From positions 27,339 to 91,338 of the forward strand of contig CAYZPM010000006.1 of assembly GCA_964480365.1 (NCBI GenBank): 64,000 nucleotides of DNA, in the 5' to 3' direction. Origin of the DNA: CAIQPV01 sp964480365. Lineage in GTDB: Bacteria; Pseudomonadota; Gammaproteobacteria; Burkholderiales; Gallionellaceae. The notes beneath the pieces are model-generated. The model had not been told where the DNA came from, made no database searches, and saw only the letters and a program-made list of their open reading frames with translations. Positions 35,366 to 43,407 of the stretch are shown piece after piece. The first letter of the stretch is position 1. Each line of letters begins with the position of its first letter. The position numbers and the translations under genes were made by a program.

Positions 35366-36874
35366 ATGTCCGTCGAAACCGAACTCAAACTGCGCATCGC
35401 ACCTGAGCACTTGAACCGGCTCAAGCGCCATCCCTTGCTCAAAACTTTGGCATCGTCACGCGCCGCCACGCGCAAGCTGTACAACGTTTACTACGACACT
35501 CCCGATCTAAAACTGTGCCAGCGTGCGATGGCTTTGCGTTTGCGCCGTATCGGCAAGCGATGGCTGCAAACCCTGAAAGGCGGCGGCGGGGTACAGGCTG
35601 GGCTGCATCAGCGCAACGAATGGGAAGTGCCGGTAGCCGGTGAGGCGCTCGACTTCGATGCGCTGGATAGCAACGCCAGCAAGCTTCTGCCGCTCGCTTT
35701 GCGCAAAAAATTACAGCCGCTATTCGTGACGGATTTTTCCCGTACCTCCCGCATGGTGGTTTTCGATGGAGCGGAAATAGAACTCAGTCTGGATAGCGGC
35801 GAAATTCGGGCAGGGCAGGCAAGCCGCCCGATTTCCGAACTGGAACTCGAACTCAAATCCGGTGAATCTGTGCAGTTATTCAAGCTGGCTCAAGCCCTGC
35901 TCGACATCGTGCCGCTGGAAGTTGAGCACACCAGCAAGGCAGAATACGGTTATCTGCTTCACAGTGCGGCCCAACCGGCTGTGGGCAAGGCGAGTTTCCC
36001 CAGCTTGGAAAAATCACCGGGCGTTGCTTCCGCCATGCAAAGCATGATCGGCTCTTGCCTGCTGCATCTGCAAGCCAATATTTCCGGCACCATACAAAGA
36101 CAGGATGAGGAATACTTGCATCAGGTGCGCGTCGCGCTACGCCGTTTGCGCGTGGTGCTGACGATAACGGCATCGTTCCGGGCCGACGATGAACTGACCA
36201 AGCTGCATGAGCAAGTGGCGGAACTGTGCGTGGAGTTGGGTCGCTTGCGCGAATGGGACGTGTTCGTGACGAAAATTCTGGCGACGTATCGTGCGCGCCT
36301 GCCGGAACAGGGTGAGCTGCGCTTGTTGCACGCCAGCGAACAACTGCGCGAACAACACCATGCCGCTGTGGAAAGCAGGCTGCAATCGCAGGACTATCAG
36401 CGCTTTTTGCTGCGCTTCGGCGCATGGATGCACGGGGACTACTGGAATGAACCGGCTGCGGACGGTTTAACCCTGCCGTGTTTTGCTGCTCAAATTCTGG
36501 ATAAACGCAGCCGACAGGTGGACAAGCGCGGAAAGGATATCGCCACAGCCAATCCCAGCCAACTGCATATGCTGCGCATTGCCTGCAAGAAGCTTCGTTA
36601 CAGTGCGGAAATATTTGCTTCGCTGTTTGATCCGTTTAAAGCCAAACGTTATCTGTCCGCGCTGACCACGTTGCAAGACATCTTGGGCACGATGAACGAT
36701 ATTGCGGTAGCGCAGCGCCTGTTGGATGAGGTGGACGCAGGGTCACAGCAAGAATCCACTATCCTGATTCGTGGCTGGATCGAGCGCGATTACATGGATC
36801 AGCGCTTCAAACTAAACAAGGCGTGGAAGATGTTTTCCGCGCAGAAGACGTTTTGGGGGGCTTTAAAAGTTTAG
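35366..36874 (+). CDS. CYTH-CHAD domain protein (inorganic triphosphatase-like)
   Basis: 502 residues. CYTH domain at about 1-205 with the start motif VETELKLRI (ExExK) and Arg/Lys pairs of the triphosphate tunnel. CHAD helical domain at about 225-500 with HQVRVALRRLRVVL and HMLRIACKKLRYSAE, which bind polyphosphate in related proteins. Similar to the ygiF-type triphosphatase. Probably involved in polyphosphate or triphosphate metabolism. Confidence 0.9.
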   Translation: MSVETELKLRIAPEHLNRLKRHPLLKTLASSRAATRKLYNVYYDTPDLKLCQRAMALRLRRIGKRWLQTLKGGGGVQAGLHQRNEWEVPVAGEALDFDALDSNASKLLPLALRKKLQPLFVTDFSRTSRMVVFDGAEIELSLDSGEIRAGQASRPISELELELKSGESVQLFKLAQALLDIVPLEVEHTSKAEYGYLLHSAAQPAVGKASFPSLEKSPGVASAMQSMIGSCLLHLQANISGTIQRQDEEYLHQVRVALRRLRVVLTITASFRADDELTKLHEQVAELCVELGRLREWDVFVTKILATYRARLPEQGELRLLHASEQLREQHHAAVESRLQSQDYQRFLLRFGAWMHGDYWNEPAADGLTLPCFAAQILDKRSRQVDKRGKDIATANPSQLHMLRIACKKLRYSAEIFASLFDPFKAKRYLSALTTLQDILGTMNDIAVAQRLLDEVDAGSQQESTILIRGWIERDYMDQRFKLNKAWKMFSAQKTFWGALKV

Positions 36875-36894
36875 AGGCACCCTGGCATCTTCGG

Positions 36895-37059
36895 CTACCT
36901 TGCCCGTTCAAACATCATTTTTTCAAGTTCATCCAACATCGACTCACGGTCGTTCGTCTCGCCAGTGACTTGTTCACTCATACCCATTTGTTGTTGCGTA
37001 TATTTTTCCGAATGATCCTGATGGTGAAAACCGTAGTGGAACTCCTGATGCTGATTCAT
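36895..37059 (-). CDS. Small His/Gln-rich protein
   Basis: 54 residues from an ATG at 37059 with AGAGGGG upstream: starts MNQHQEFHYGFHHQDH and ends LEKMMFERAR. The N-terminus has five His in 16 residues, which could bind a metal; the C-terminus is a short charged helix. No known family recognised. The strong ribosome site supports a real gene. Confidence 0.6.
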   Translation of the reverse strand: MNQHQEFHYGFHHQDHSEKYTQQQMGMSEQVTGETNDRESMLDELEKMMFERAR

Positions 37060-37270
37060 TGTTTCCCCTCTAAAAATATGGCATTTTTATAAAGTTCAAT
37101 CATGACCCGTTCCCTATCTTTACATCACATCCTCTTGCGAAGAAGTCGGCTTTTTATCACGTTATTTTAAATAACACAAGATGTAGTAAGAAATCAGCTT
37201 TTGATTACTACATATAGTCATTTACAGGAACAGAAGTCTATTTTAATTAACCTTTGATTTAAAAAGGTTA

Positions 37271-37660
37271 TTATACTTTCTCCAGCGCGTGTTCGATCTT
37301 TACATCGGCCTCGCGTGCCAGATTGGCAAGTTCGGTGTCGCCAAGTATCTGCATCATCGCGGTCGGCTTGGCGAACTCCAGCGAAATCCTCCCCGGTGCC
37401 ACTTCGCGGATCACCGCGTTGCACGGTAGCAGGCTCGCCACGTCGCTGTTCGCGGTGTAAGCTTCATACGCCAGATTCGGGTTGCACGCGCCGAGGATCA
37501 CCGTGGGGATGATGTCCTTGCCGGTTTTCTCCTTGATCTTGCTGTGCATGTCGATGCGGGTGAGAACGCCGAAGCCCTCGGCGGCCAGCGCCTTGGTTGC
37601 GCGGTCGATGGCGTGGTCAAAAGTGTCTGAAATTTCGCGTTTGAAATTGATGGTGGTCAT
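37271..37660 (-). CDS. DUF302 domain protein
   Basis: 129 residues, ATG at 37660 with GGAGGA upstream. DUF302 pattern: FDHAIDRATKALAAEGFGVLTRIDM, then ILGACNPNLAYEAY and LLPCNAVIRE. Small cytoplasmic alpha/beta protein of unknown function, often found with sulfur or heavy-metal genes. No operon partners visible apart from the small His-rich gene about 200 nt downstream. Confidence 0.9.
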   Translation of the reverse strand: MTTINFKREISDTFDHAIDRATKALAAEGFGVLTRIDMHSKIKEKTGKDIIPTVILGACNPNLAYEAYTANSDVASLLPCNAVIREVAPGRISLEFAKPTAMMQILGDTELANLAREADVKIEHALEKV

Positions 37661-37689
37661 GGTGTTCCTCCGAGTGGTGGTATGGAAAC

Positions 37690-37766
37690 GTAGGGCGGAA
37701 GCCCCGCAGGGGTGTTCCGCTACAAATTGAAGCCATTCGGCGGAACCGCTATGCGTTCCGCCCTAC
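37690..37766. repeat. Palindromic GTAGGGCGG repeat
   Basis: GTAGGGCGG (37690-37698) and CCGCCCTAC (37758-37766) are perfect inverted arms with a further hairpin (AGCCCCGCAGGGGTG region) between. It lies just upstream of the DUF302 gene. Confidence 0.7.
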
Positions 37767-37903
37767 TTGGGCTATTTCCTAATGTAGATTAGAAAGTGGC
37801 GTTTTGCTAAAAGTGCAGCAATCTTTTGAGCTACGTTCATGTTTAAACCTTTCGCTTGATTAACGTTGCCTCAGCATAGTCCGCGTAGACGTTTATCTTC
37901 GTA

Positions 37904-38842
37904 TCACGTTATCACAAATTTCTCGACTTTATCGAACACCATCCGCTCTAAATCAAGCGCAAGGCAATCCAGTTCAATATTCTCCGGCATGGAACGCAGC
38001 CAGGTTAGCTGGCGTTTCGCCAATTGCCGCGTCGCGGCGAGACCGGTTTCCAACAGTTGCGCTTCATTGATTTCGCCTTCCATGAATTGCCATGCCTGAC
38101 GGTAGCCGACGCAGCGCATCGAGGTCATGTTTGCGTGTAGCGGATATTTTTTTCGCAGGGCGCGCAGTTCATCCAGCAGGCCATGTGCCAGCATAGCCTT
38201 GAAGCGGGTGGCGATGCGGGCGTGGAGTTGGGCGCGGTCGGAGGGGACGAGGGCGATGGAAGTGATGCGGTAGGGCAGTTCGGTGCTTTCCTGTTGGCCG
38301 ATCAACGCGGACATGGGTTGCCCTGTGAGGCGGTAGATTTCCATGGCGCGCTGGATGCGTTGCGTGTCGGTCGGGTGCAGGCGCGCGGCAGTTTCCGCAT
38401 CAACTCGCGCAAGTTGCTGGTGCAGGTGCTGGATGCCGTGTTGCGCGATTTCGGCATCGAGCGCGGCGCGCATTTCGGGATCGGATTGCGGCAGGTCGCT
38501 GAGTCCTTCGCGCAGCGCCTTGAAGTAAAGCATGGTGCCGCCGACGAGCAGCGGAATCTTGCCGCGTTGCGTGATGTCTTGCATCAGGCGTAGCGCATCA
38601 TGGCGGAAGGCGGCGGCGGAGTAGGCTTCTGTGGGATCGATAATGTCTATCAGGTGGTGCGGTGCGCGGGCGAGGATGGCGGCATCCGGCTTGGCGGTGC
38701 CGATGTTCATGTCGCGGAACACCAGCGCCGAATCCACGCTGATGAGTTCCACCGGCAGGCGCTGCGCCAGTTCCACCGCGACGTTAGTCTTGCCGCTGGC
38801 GGTGGGGCCCATCAAGAAGATAGCGGGGGGCAAATTTTTCAT
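37904..38842 (-). CDS. miaA: tRNA dimethylallyltransferase
   Basis: 312 residues from the ATG at 38842 (MKNLPPAIFLMGPTASGKT). P-loop GPTASGKT, VDSALVFRDMNIGTAKP, HHLIDIIDP, GGTMLYFKAL and DTQRIQRAMEI are the usual MiaA motifs, and KRQLTWLR near the end completes them. It adds the isopentenyl group to A37 of tRNAs reading UNN codons. Often next to mutL, as here (one gene apart). Confidence 0.97.
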   Translation of the reverse strand: MKNLPPAIFLMGPTASGKTNVAVELAQRLPVELISVDSALVFRDMNIGTAKPDAAILARAPHHLIDIIDPTEAYSAAAFRHDALRLMQDITQRGKIPLLVGGTMLYFKALREGLSDLPQSDPEMRAALDAEIAQHGIQHLHQQLARVDAETAARLHPTDTQRIQRAMEIYRLTGQPMSALIGQQESTELPYRITSIALVPSDRAQLHARIATRFKAMLAHGLLDELRALRKKYPLHANMTSMRCVGYRQAWQFMEGEINEAQLLETGLAATRQLAKRQLTWLRSMPENIELDCLALDLERMVFDKVEKFVIT

Positions 38843-38868
38843 CCCGAATAATCCTTTGCACAACACTT

Positions 38869-38994
38869 CGTCATTCCCGCGTAGGCGGGAATCCAGCTAA
38901 GATAAATACTCCGCAACGCGGACAAAACCGGGATGTTGTCCTGCTTCGCGGGAATCTTTTTATCATCTGGATTCCCGCCTGCGCGGGAATGACG
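38869..38994. repeat. Inverted repeat of CGTCATTCCCGC type
   Basis: A 28-nt arm at 38869-38896 (starts CGTCATTCCCGC) and an inverted arm at 38967-38994 (ends GCGGGAATGACG). Each arm is itself a hairpin (TTCCCGC/GCGGGAA). It matches a type of dispersed repeat common in environmental Betaproteobacteria. It lies between the MFS and miaA genes. Confidence 0.8.
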
Positions 38995-39014
38995 AGTTAA
39001 TGAAATATTTGGCT

Positions 39015-40343
39015 TCAAACCAGTTCTCTATCCCGTGTTTCCCGCATCGCCAATACGGCCAGCAAGCTGATCACGGCAGCGGCAGAAACATAGCCTCCCA
39101 CCCAAGCGAGTCCTCCGTGCAGCACCAGTTGCTGTGCGAGGTAAGGCGCAAGTGAAGCGCCGAGTATTCCGCCCAGATTGTAAGCCGCGCCTGCGCCGGT
39201 ATATCGCACCGAGGTCGGAAACAGTTCCGGCAACAGCGCCCCCATCGGCGCGAAGGTGGCCCCCATCAGGAATAGTTCGAGGGAAAGGAATACGGTGATC
39301 AGCCACGGCGAGCCACTGCCCAGCATGGGGGCGAGCAGAAAGCCGGATAGAAATGCCGCACTGCCCGCAACGAGCAGCACCGGACGGCGACCATAACGGT
39401 CGCCCGCCCAGGCCGCAAGCGGCGTGGCCGCTGCCATGAAAATAACCGCCACGCACAGCATGGACAGGAATTGCGGGCGCGGGATGCCGAGTGTGGTGAC
39501 ACCGTAGCTCAAGGAAAACACCGTGGAAATGTAGAACAGTGCGTAACACACGACCATGGAAAGTGCGCCTAGCAGCAAAGATGCAGCATGATGGGATAAC
39601 AATTCTAGCAATGGCAGCTTAACTGGTTGCTGTGTTACCAAGGCTTTTGCGAATATCGGCGTCTCGGCGAGTTTGAAGCGCACATAGAGGCCGACGATGA
39701 CCAACACGGCACTGGCAAGGAAGGGGATGCGCCATCCCCAGGCGCGGAATTGCGCATCGTCGAGAAAGTGCGACAGCAACAAAAAGCCGCCGACTGCAAA
39801 CAGGAAACCGACGGGTGGCCCAAGTTGCGGGAACATGCCATACCAGCCGCGCTTACCTTGCGGCGCATATTCCGCAGCCAGCAAAGCCGCACCGCCCCAT
39901 TCACCTCCCAAGCCGATTCCTTGGCCGAAGCGCAGCAGGCAGAGCAGGGCGGGGGCGGCCCAGCCGAAAAGATCGTAGCCGGGCAGCACACCGATCAGCG
40001 TAGTGGAAATACCCATAACCAGCAGCGAAGCGACCAGAGTTGTTTTCCTGCCGATGCGGTCGCCGAAGTGCCCGAATAACAATGCCCCGAGCGGCCGGGC
40101 AAGAAATGCTATGCCGAAAGTGAGGAACGCATTCAACGCCTGTGCTGCGGGATCGCTACCGGGGAAGAACACCGGTCCGATCACCATCGCCACGGCGAGT
40201 CCATAAATGTAAAAATCGTAAAACTCGATAGCCGTACCGATGAAACTGGCGAAGGCGATACGCGTGGTGGTGGGTAAATTCGAGTTGTTAGACGTAAGAC
40301 GCAAGTCGTTAGTTAACGGCGTTGGATTTTTGGATGTGGTCAT
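39015..40343 (-). CDS. MFS transporter, metabolite:H+ symporter family
   Basis: 442 residues with about 12 membrane helices. MHS-type motifs: ASFIGTAIEFYDFYIYG, FGHFGDRIGRK, LRFGQGIGLGGEWGGAALL and FRAWGWRIPFLAS. This family imports organic acids or osmolytes with protons. Residues about 8-25 (LTNDLRLTSNNSNL) are encoded by a repeat, an inverted copy of which lies just upstream, so the N-terminus may be a recent extension. Substrate unknown. Confidence 0.9.
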   Translation of the reverse strand: MTTSKNPTPLTNDLRLTSNNSNLPTTTRIAFASFIGTAIEFYDFYIYGLAVAMVIGPVFFPGSDPAAQALNAFLTFGIAFLARPLGALLFGHFGDRIGRKTTLVASLLVMGISTTLIGVLPGYDLFGWAAPALLCLLRFGQGIGLGGEWGGAALLAAEYAPQGKRGWYGMFPQLGPPVGFLFAVGGFLLLSHFLDDAQFRAWGWRIPFLASAVLVIVGLYVRFKLAETPIFAKALVTQQPVKLPLLELLSHHAASLLLGALSMVVCYALFYISTVFSLSYGVTTLGIPRPQFLSMLCVAVIFMAAATPLAAWAGDRYGRRPVLLVAGSAAFLSGFLLAPMLGSGSPWLITVFLSLELFLMGATFAPMGALLPELFPTSVRYTGAGAAYNLGGILGASLAPYLAQQLVLHGGLAWVGGYVSAAAVISLLAVLAMRETRDRELV

Positions 40344-40396
40344 GCTCAGTAACTCATAAGTTGATAACTTACGTCTTCCAACTTACGTCTAACAAC
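40284..40396. repeat. Inverted repeat spanning the MFS start
   Basis: GTTGTTAGACGTAAG (40284-40298) and CTTACGTCTAACAAC (40382-40396) are perfect 15-bp inverted arms, with extra partial copies (AACTTACGTCTT at 40367; GACGCAAGTCGTTAG at 40296). One arm is inside the MFS coding region. Confidence 0.75.
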
Positions 40397-40400
40397 TGTT

Positions 40401-42200
40401 TCATTTGCCGCGCATGAACATCGTGTCGAGTTCAGCCAACGAAATCTGGAACCAGGTTGGGCGTCCGTGGTTGCATTGGCCAGAGCGTTCGGTGCGTTCC
40501 ATTTCACGCAGGATGCCGTTCATCTCGGGGATGCTTAGTTGCTGGTTGGCGCGCACGGCGGAATGGCAGGCGAGGGTGGCGAGCAGTTCGTTGCGCCGCT
40601 CGGTCAGGGCGCGGCTGGCGCCGTATTCGCGCAGTTCATGCAGCACGTCGCGCGCTACCTCTTCGGCGTGCCCCTGCTTGAGCATGGCGGGCATGCTGCG
40701 CACCGCCAGCGTGGTGGGTGAGAGCGGGGCGATGTCGAAACCGAGTTGTGCCAGCGCTTCCTGTTCTTCTTCGGCGGTGGCGACATCCAACGCATCGGCG
40801 GCGAAGCTCACCGGGATCAGCAGCGGTTGGGTGGGCATTTGCTGCTGGTCTAATGCGGTTTTGAGTCTTTCATAGACGATACGTTCGTGCGCGGCGTGCA
40901 TATCCACCACGATCAGCCCCTGTTCGTTCTGCGCGAGGATGTAGATGCCGGAGAGTTGGGCGAGGGCGTAGCCGAGAGGAGCTTCATCTTGGGTGAAGGG
41001 CGAAGGGGTAAGGGGTAAGAGTGGCGTTAGTTCAGAGTTCGATGTCTCCTGTATTTCTCCCTTTGTTTGCACTTCCCATAGGCGATAGGCAGCTTCCTGT
41101 TGCGCGGCGCCAAGCGGTATTTTGTGTTGCTGGAAATAGGAAGCGGGGGCGTTCCCCGTGAGATTTCTTTCCGCTGTTTGCCCGGATGCAGCAGTGGCTG
41201 CATTACTTTCCGCTATCGGCGTACTCAATGCCTGATGCAAGGTGTGAAATACAAATTGATGGATGGACTGGCTCTCGCGGAAGCGCACTTCGCTCTTGGC
41301 CGGATGCACGTTTACATCCACCTGCTCCGGCGGCATGTCGAGGAACAGCACGAAAGCAGGATGTCGCTGGTGGTGCAGGATGTCCTGATATGCCTGGCGG
41401 ACAGCGTGGGCTAATACCTTGTCGCGCACGAAGCGTCCGTTCACAAAAAAATACTGCGCATCGCGCGTGGCGCGCGAGTAAGCGGGCAGCGAAGCCATGC
41501 CATACAGGCGCAGGTTCGCCGCTTGGCGATCAACGGCTACGGCGCTTTGGGCGAATTCGTCGCCGAGCAAGGCGGAGATACGCTGTTGCAAAGTTTGGGA
41601 GGGCAGTTGCCACACCACGCGGTTGTTGTGTTGCAGGCTGAACGCGACATCTGGGCGCGACAGGGCAATGCGCTTGAAAGCTTCTTCGCAGTAGGCGAAT
41701 TCGGTGCCTTCGGACTTGAGGAATTTGCGTCGTGCCGGGGTGTTGAAATACAGCTCGCGCATTTCGACACTCGTGCCGTGCGCGTGCGCGGCGGGCGTAG
41801 CATCGCTTTGCGTGCCATCTACCGCTTGTATCTGCCAGGCGTGGGGAGCATCCGCGTTGCGGCTGGTGAGCGTCACTTGTGCGACCGAGGCCATGCTCGC
41901 CAGCGCCTCGCCGCGAAAGCCCATGCTGGCAACGCGCTGTAAGTCGTCGAGTGTAACGATCTTGCTGGTGGCGTGGCGCATTAGCGCGAACGGCAATTCA
42001 TCCGGTGCAATACCGCCGCCGTTGTCGCGCACGCGCAGCAGTTTGATGCCGCCGCCTTCCAGTTGCACCGCGATCTCAGTCGCGCCTGCGTCCAGGCTAT
42101 TCTCCAGCAATTCTTTCAGTGCGGAAGCCGGGCGTTCGATCACCTCACCGGCGGCGATTTGGTTGATGAGCAAGTCGGGTAAAAGCTGGATGGCGGGCAT
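40401..42200 (-). CDS. mutL: DNA mismatch repair protein MutL
   Basis: 599 residues from the ATG at 42200 (MPAIQLLPDLLINQIAAGEV), the family-typical start; a GTG at 42242 is possible. GHKL ATPase motifs: ELLENSLDAGATEI, DNGGGI and GFRGEALASMASV. The C-terminal domain has DMHAAHERIVYE (variant of the DQHA(x)2E(x)4E endonuclease motif) and ACHSAVRANQ plus CNHGRPT, so it probably nicks DNA, as in bacteria lacking MutH. Couples MutS mismatch recognition to repair. Confidence 0.97.
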   Translation of the reverse strand: MPAIQLLPDLLINQIAAGEVIERPASALKELLENSLDAGATEIAVQLEGGGIKLLRVRDNGGGIAPDELPFALMRHATSKIVTLDDLQRVASMGFRGEALASMASVAQVTLTSRNADAPHAWQIQAVDGTQSDATPAAHAHGTSVEMRELYFNTPARRKFLKSEGTEFAYCEEAFKRIALSRPDVAFSLQHNNRVVWQLPSQTLQQRISALLGDEFAQSAVAVDRQAANLRLYGMASLPAYSRATRDAQYFFVNGRFVRDKVLAHAVRQAYQDILHHQRHPAFVLFLDMPPEQVDVNVHPAKSEVRFRESQSIHQFVFHTLHQALSTPIAESNAATAASGQTAERNLTGNAPASYFQQHKIPLGAAQQEAAYRLWEVQTKGEIQETSNSELTPLLPLTPSPFTQDEAPLGYALAQLSGIYILAQNEQGLIVVDMHAAHERIVYERLKTALDQQQMPTQPLLIPVSFAADALDVATAEEEQEALAQLGFDIAPLSPTTLAVRSMPAMLKQGHAEEVARDVLHELREYGASRALTERRNELLATLACHSAVRANQQLSIPEMNGILREMERTERSGQCNHGRPTWFQISLAELDTMFMRGK

Positions 42201-42423
42201 GGCTAATGGCGAAAGTGGACTGCGTACAATTATATCTGACACGATAGCAACACACGTGTAGCAAATTTTCCTACAAGTCGTTAAATGCCCCTATTTTTCG
42301 TTGTTATTCCTCGCTTGACTGTTTGACTATGTTGTTAATTTAGGCAACGTGATGAAAGGAGATCGCCTCTTGTGAAAATGCGGCGATTTTTCAAGACATG
42401 GAACAGACTTGAGGAGGTGTGAA

Positions 42424-43362
42424 ATGGGAAAAGTGGAAATTTTGCCGGGCTTAGTAAACCCGCTGGAGATTGGCTACGAACAATTGTCTACACGGTTTGA
42501 TGCCAAGCATGGAATTTTCTGGGTGAAGATGAATCCAGAAGCAGTGCCCTGCTTCAATCTGGTGCTGCTGGAAGAATTGCGGCAGTATCACGAATCCATT
42601 GAAAATTGCGGCGGCTACTTGTGGATGGACGGTGAGCTGCACCAGATACACTATCTGATACTTGCATCACAAATTCCCGGTGTCTTCAACCTTGGCGGGC
42701 AACTTGCGCTATTCAGAGAGTTGATCAGAAAAGGTGATCGCCAAGCACTGATGCATTATGCGAGGATGTGTATCAACGCGATGGCTTCCAGAATAAGGCA
42801 CTGCGATTCGCCGCTGATCACGATCTCTTTGGTGCAGGGCGATGCACTGGGCGGCGGTTTCGAGGCTGCATTGACCAGCGACATCATAATCGCCGAACGC
42901 AGCAGCCAGATGGGTTTCCCGGAAATCCTGTTCAACCTGTTTCCAGGCATGGGCGCATACAGCTTTGTCGCACGCAAGATCGGTCCGATGCAGGCCGAGA
43001 AAATGATTTTGAGTGGTAAGCTGTACAGCGCGCAAGAGCTGCACGAAATGGGTTTGGTAGACGTGCTGGTGGAAGATGGCGAAGGAGAGGAGGCGGTGTA
43101 CGACTATGTGCGCAAACAAGCGCGCCACTCCAACGGCTATATGGCGGTACAGAAGGCCAAGCAGCGTTTCAATCCGGTCAGTTATCAGGAATTGATGGAC
43201 ATCACCGCCATCTGGGTGGATGCCGCGTTGCAACTGCGTGAAAAAGACCTCAAGGTGATGGATCGCTTCGTGCGTTCGCAGCAGAAACTTTTCGAGAATA
43301 ATGAACCGAAACACCATCACGTTACGATGCCGCGTGAGAGGGAAATGGCGCTTACGTTGTAA
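42424..43362 (+). CDS. rpfF: DSF synthase RpfF (crotonase family)
   Basis: 312 residues from the ATG at 42424 with GAGGAGGT at 42411-42418. The match to Xanthomonas RpfF is clear over the crotonase core: GVFNLGGQLALFRELIR, SLVQGDALGGGFEAALTSD, GFPEILFNLFPGMGAYSF, and a C-terminal ITAIWVDAALQL. The two catalytic Glu of DSF synthases (in GGGFEAAL and FPEILF) are present. It makes cis-2-unsaturated fatty acid signals from acyl-ACP. It converges with the rpfG-rpfC operon, giving a complete DSF circuit. Confidence 0.93.
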   Translation: MGKVEILPGLVNPLEIGYEQLSTRFDAKHGIFWVKMNPEAVPCFNLVLLEELRQYHESIENCGGYLWMDGELHQIHYLILASQIPGVFNLGGQLALFRELIRKGDRQALMHYARMCINAMASRIRHCDSPLITISLVQGDALGGGFEAALTSDIIIAERSSQMGFPEILFNLFPGMGAYSFVARKIGPMQAEKMILSGKLYSAQELHEMGLVDVLVEDGEGEEAVYDYVRKQARHSNGYMAVQKAKQRFNPVSYQELMDITAIWVDAALQLREKDLKVMDRFVRSQQKLFENNEPKHHHVTMPREREMALTL

Positions 43363-43397
43363 GTAGGTCAGGCTGCCCCGCAAATGGGCTTACCTAC
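43363..43397. terminator. Palindrome between convergent rpfF and rpfC
   Basis: GTAGGT (43363-43368) pairs with ACCTAC (43392-43397), with inner AGGC/GGCT pairing. It begins directly after the rpfF TAA and ends 11 nt before the rpfC stop, so it may serve as a shared bidirectional terminator. Same family as the other GTAGG repeats. Confidence 0.45.
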
Positions 43398-43407
43398 ATG
43401 TCCTTGT

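Noticed and set aside
37249..37269. Hairpin AACCTTT/AAAGGTT just past the DUF302 stop as terminator
   Set aside because: The 7-bp stem is AT-rich and no T-tract follows in the direction of transcription.
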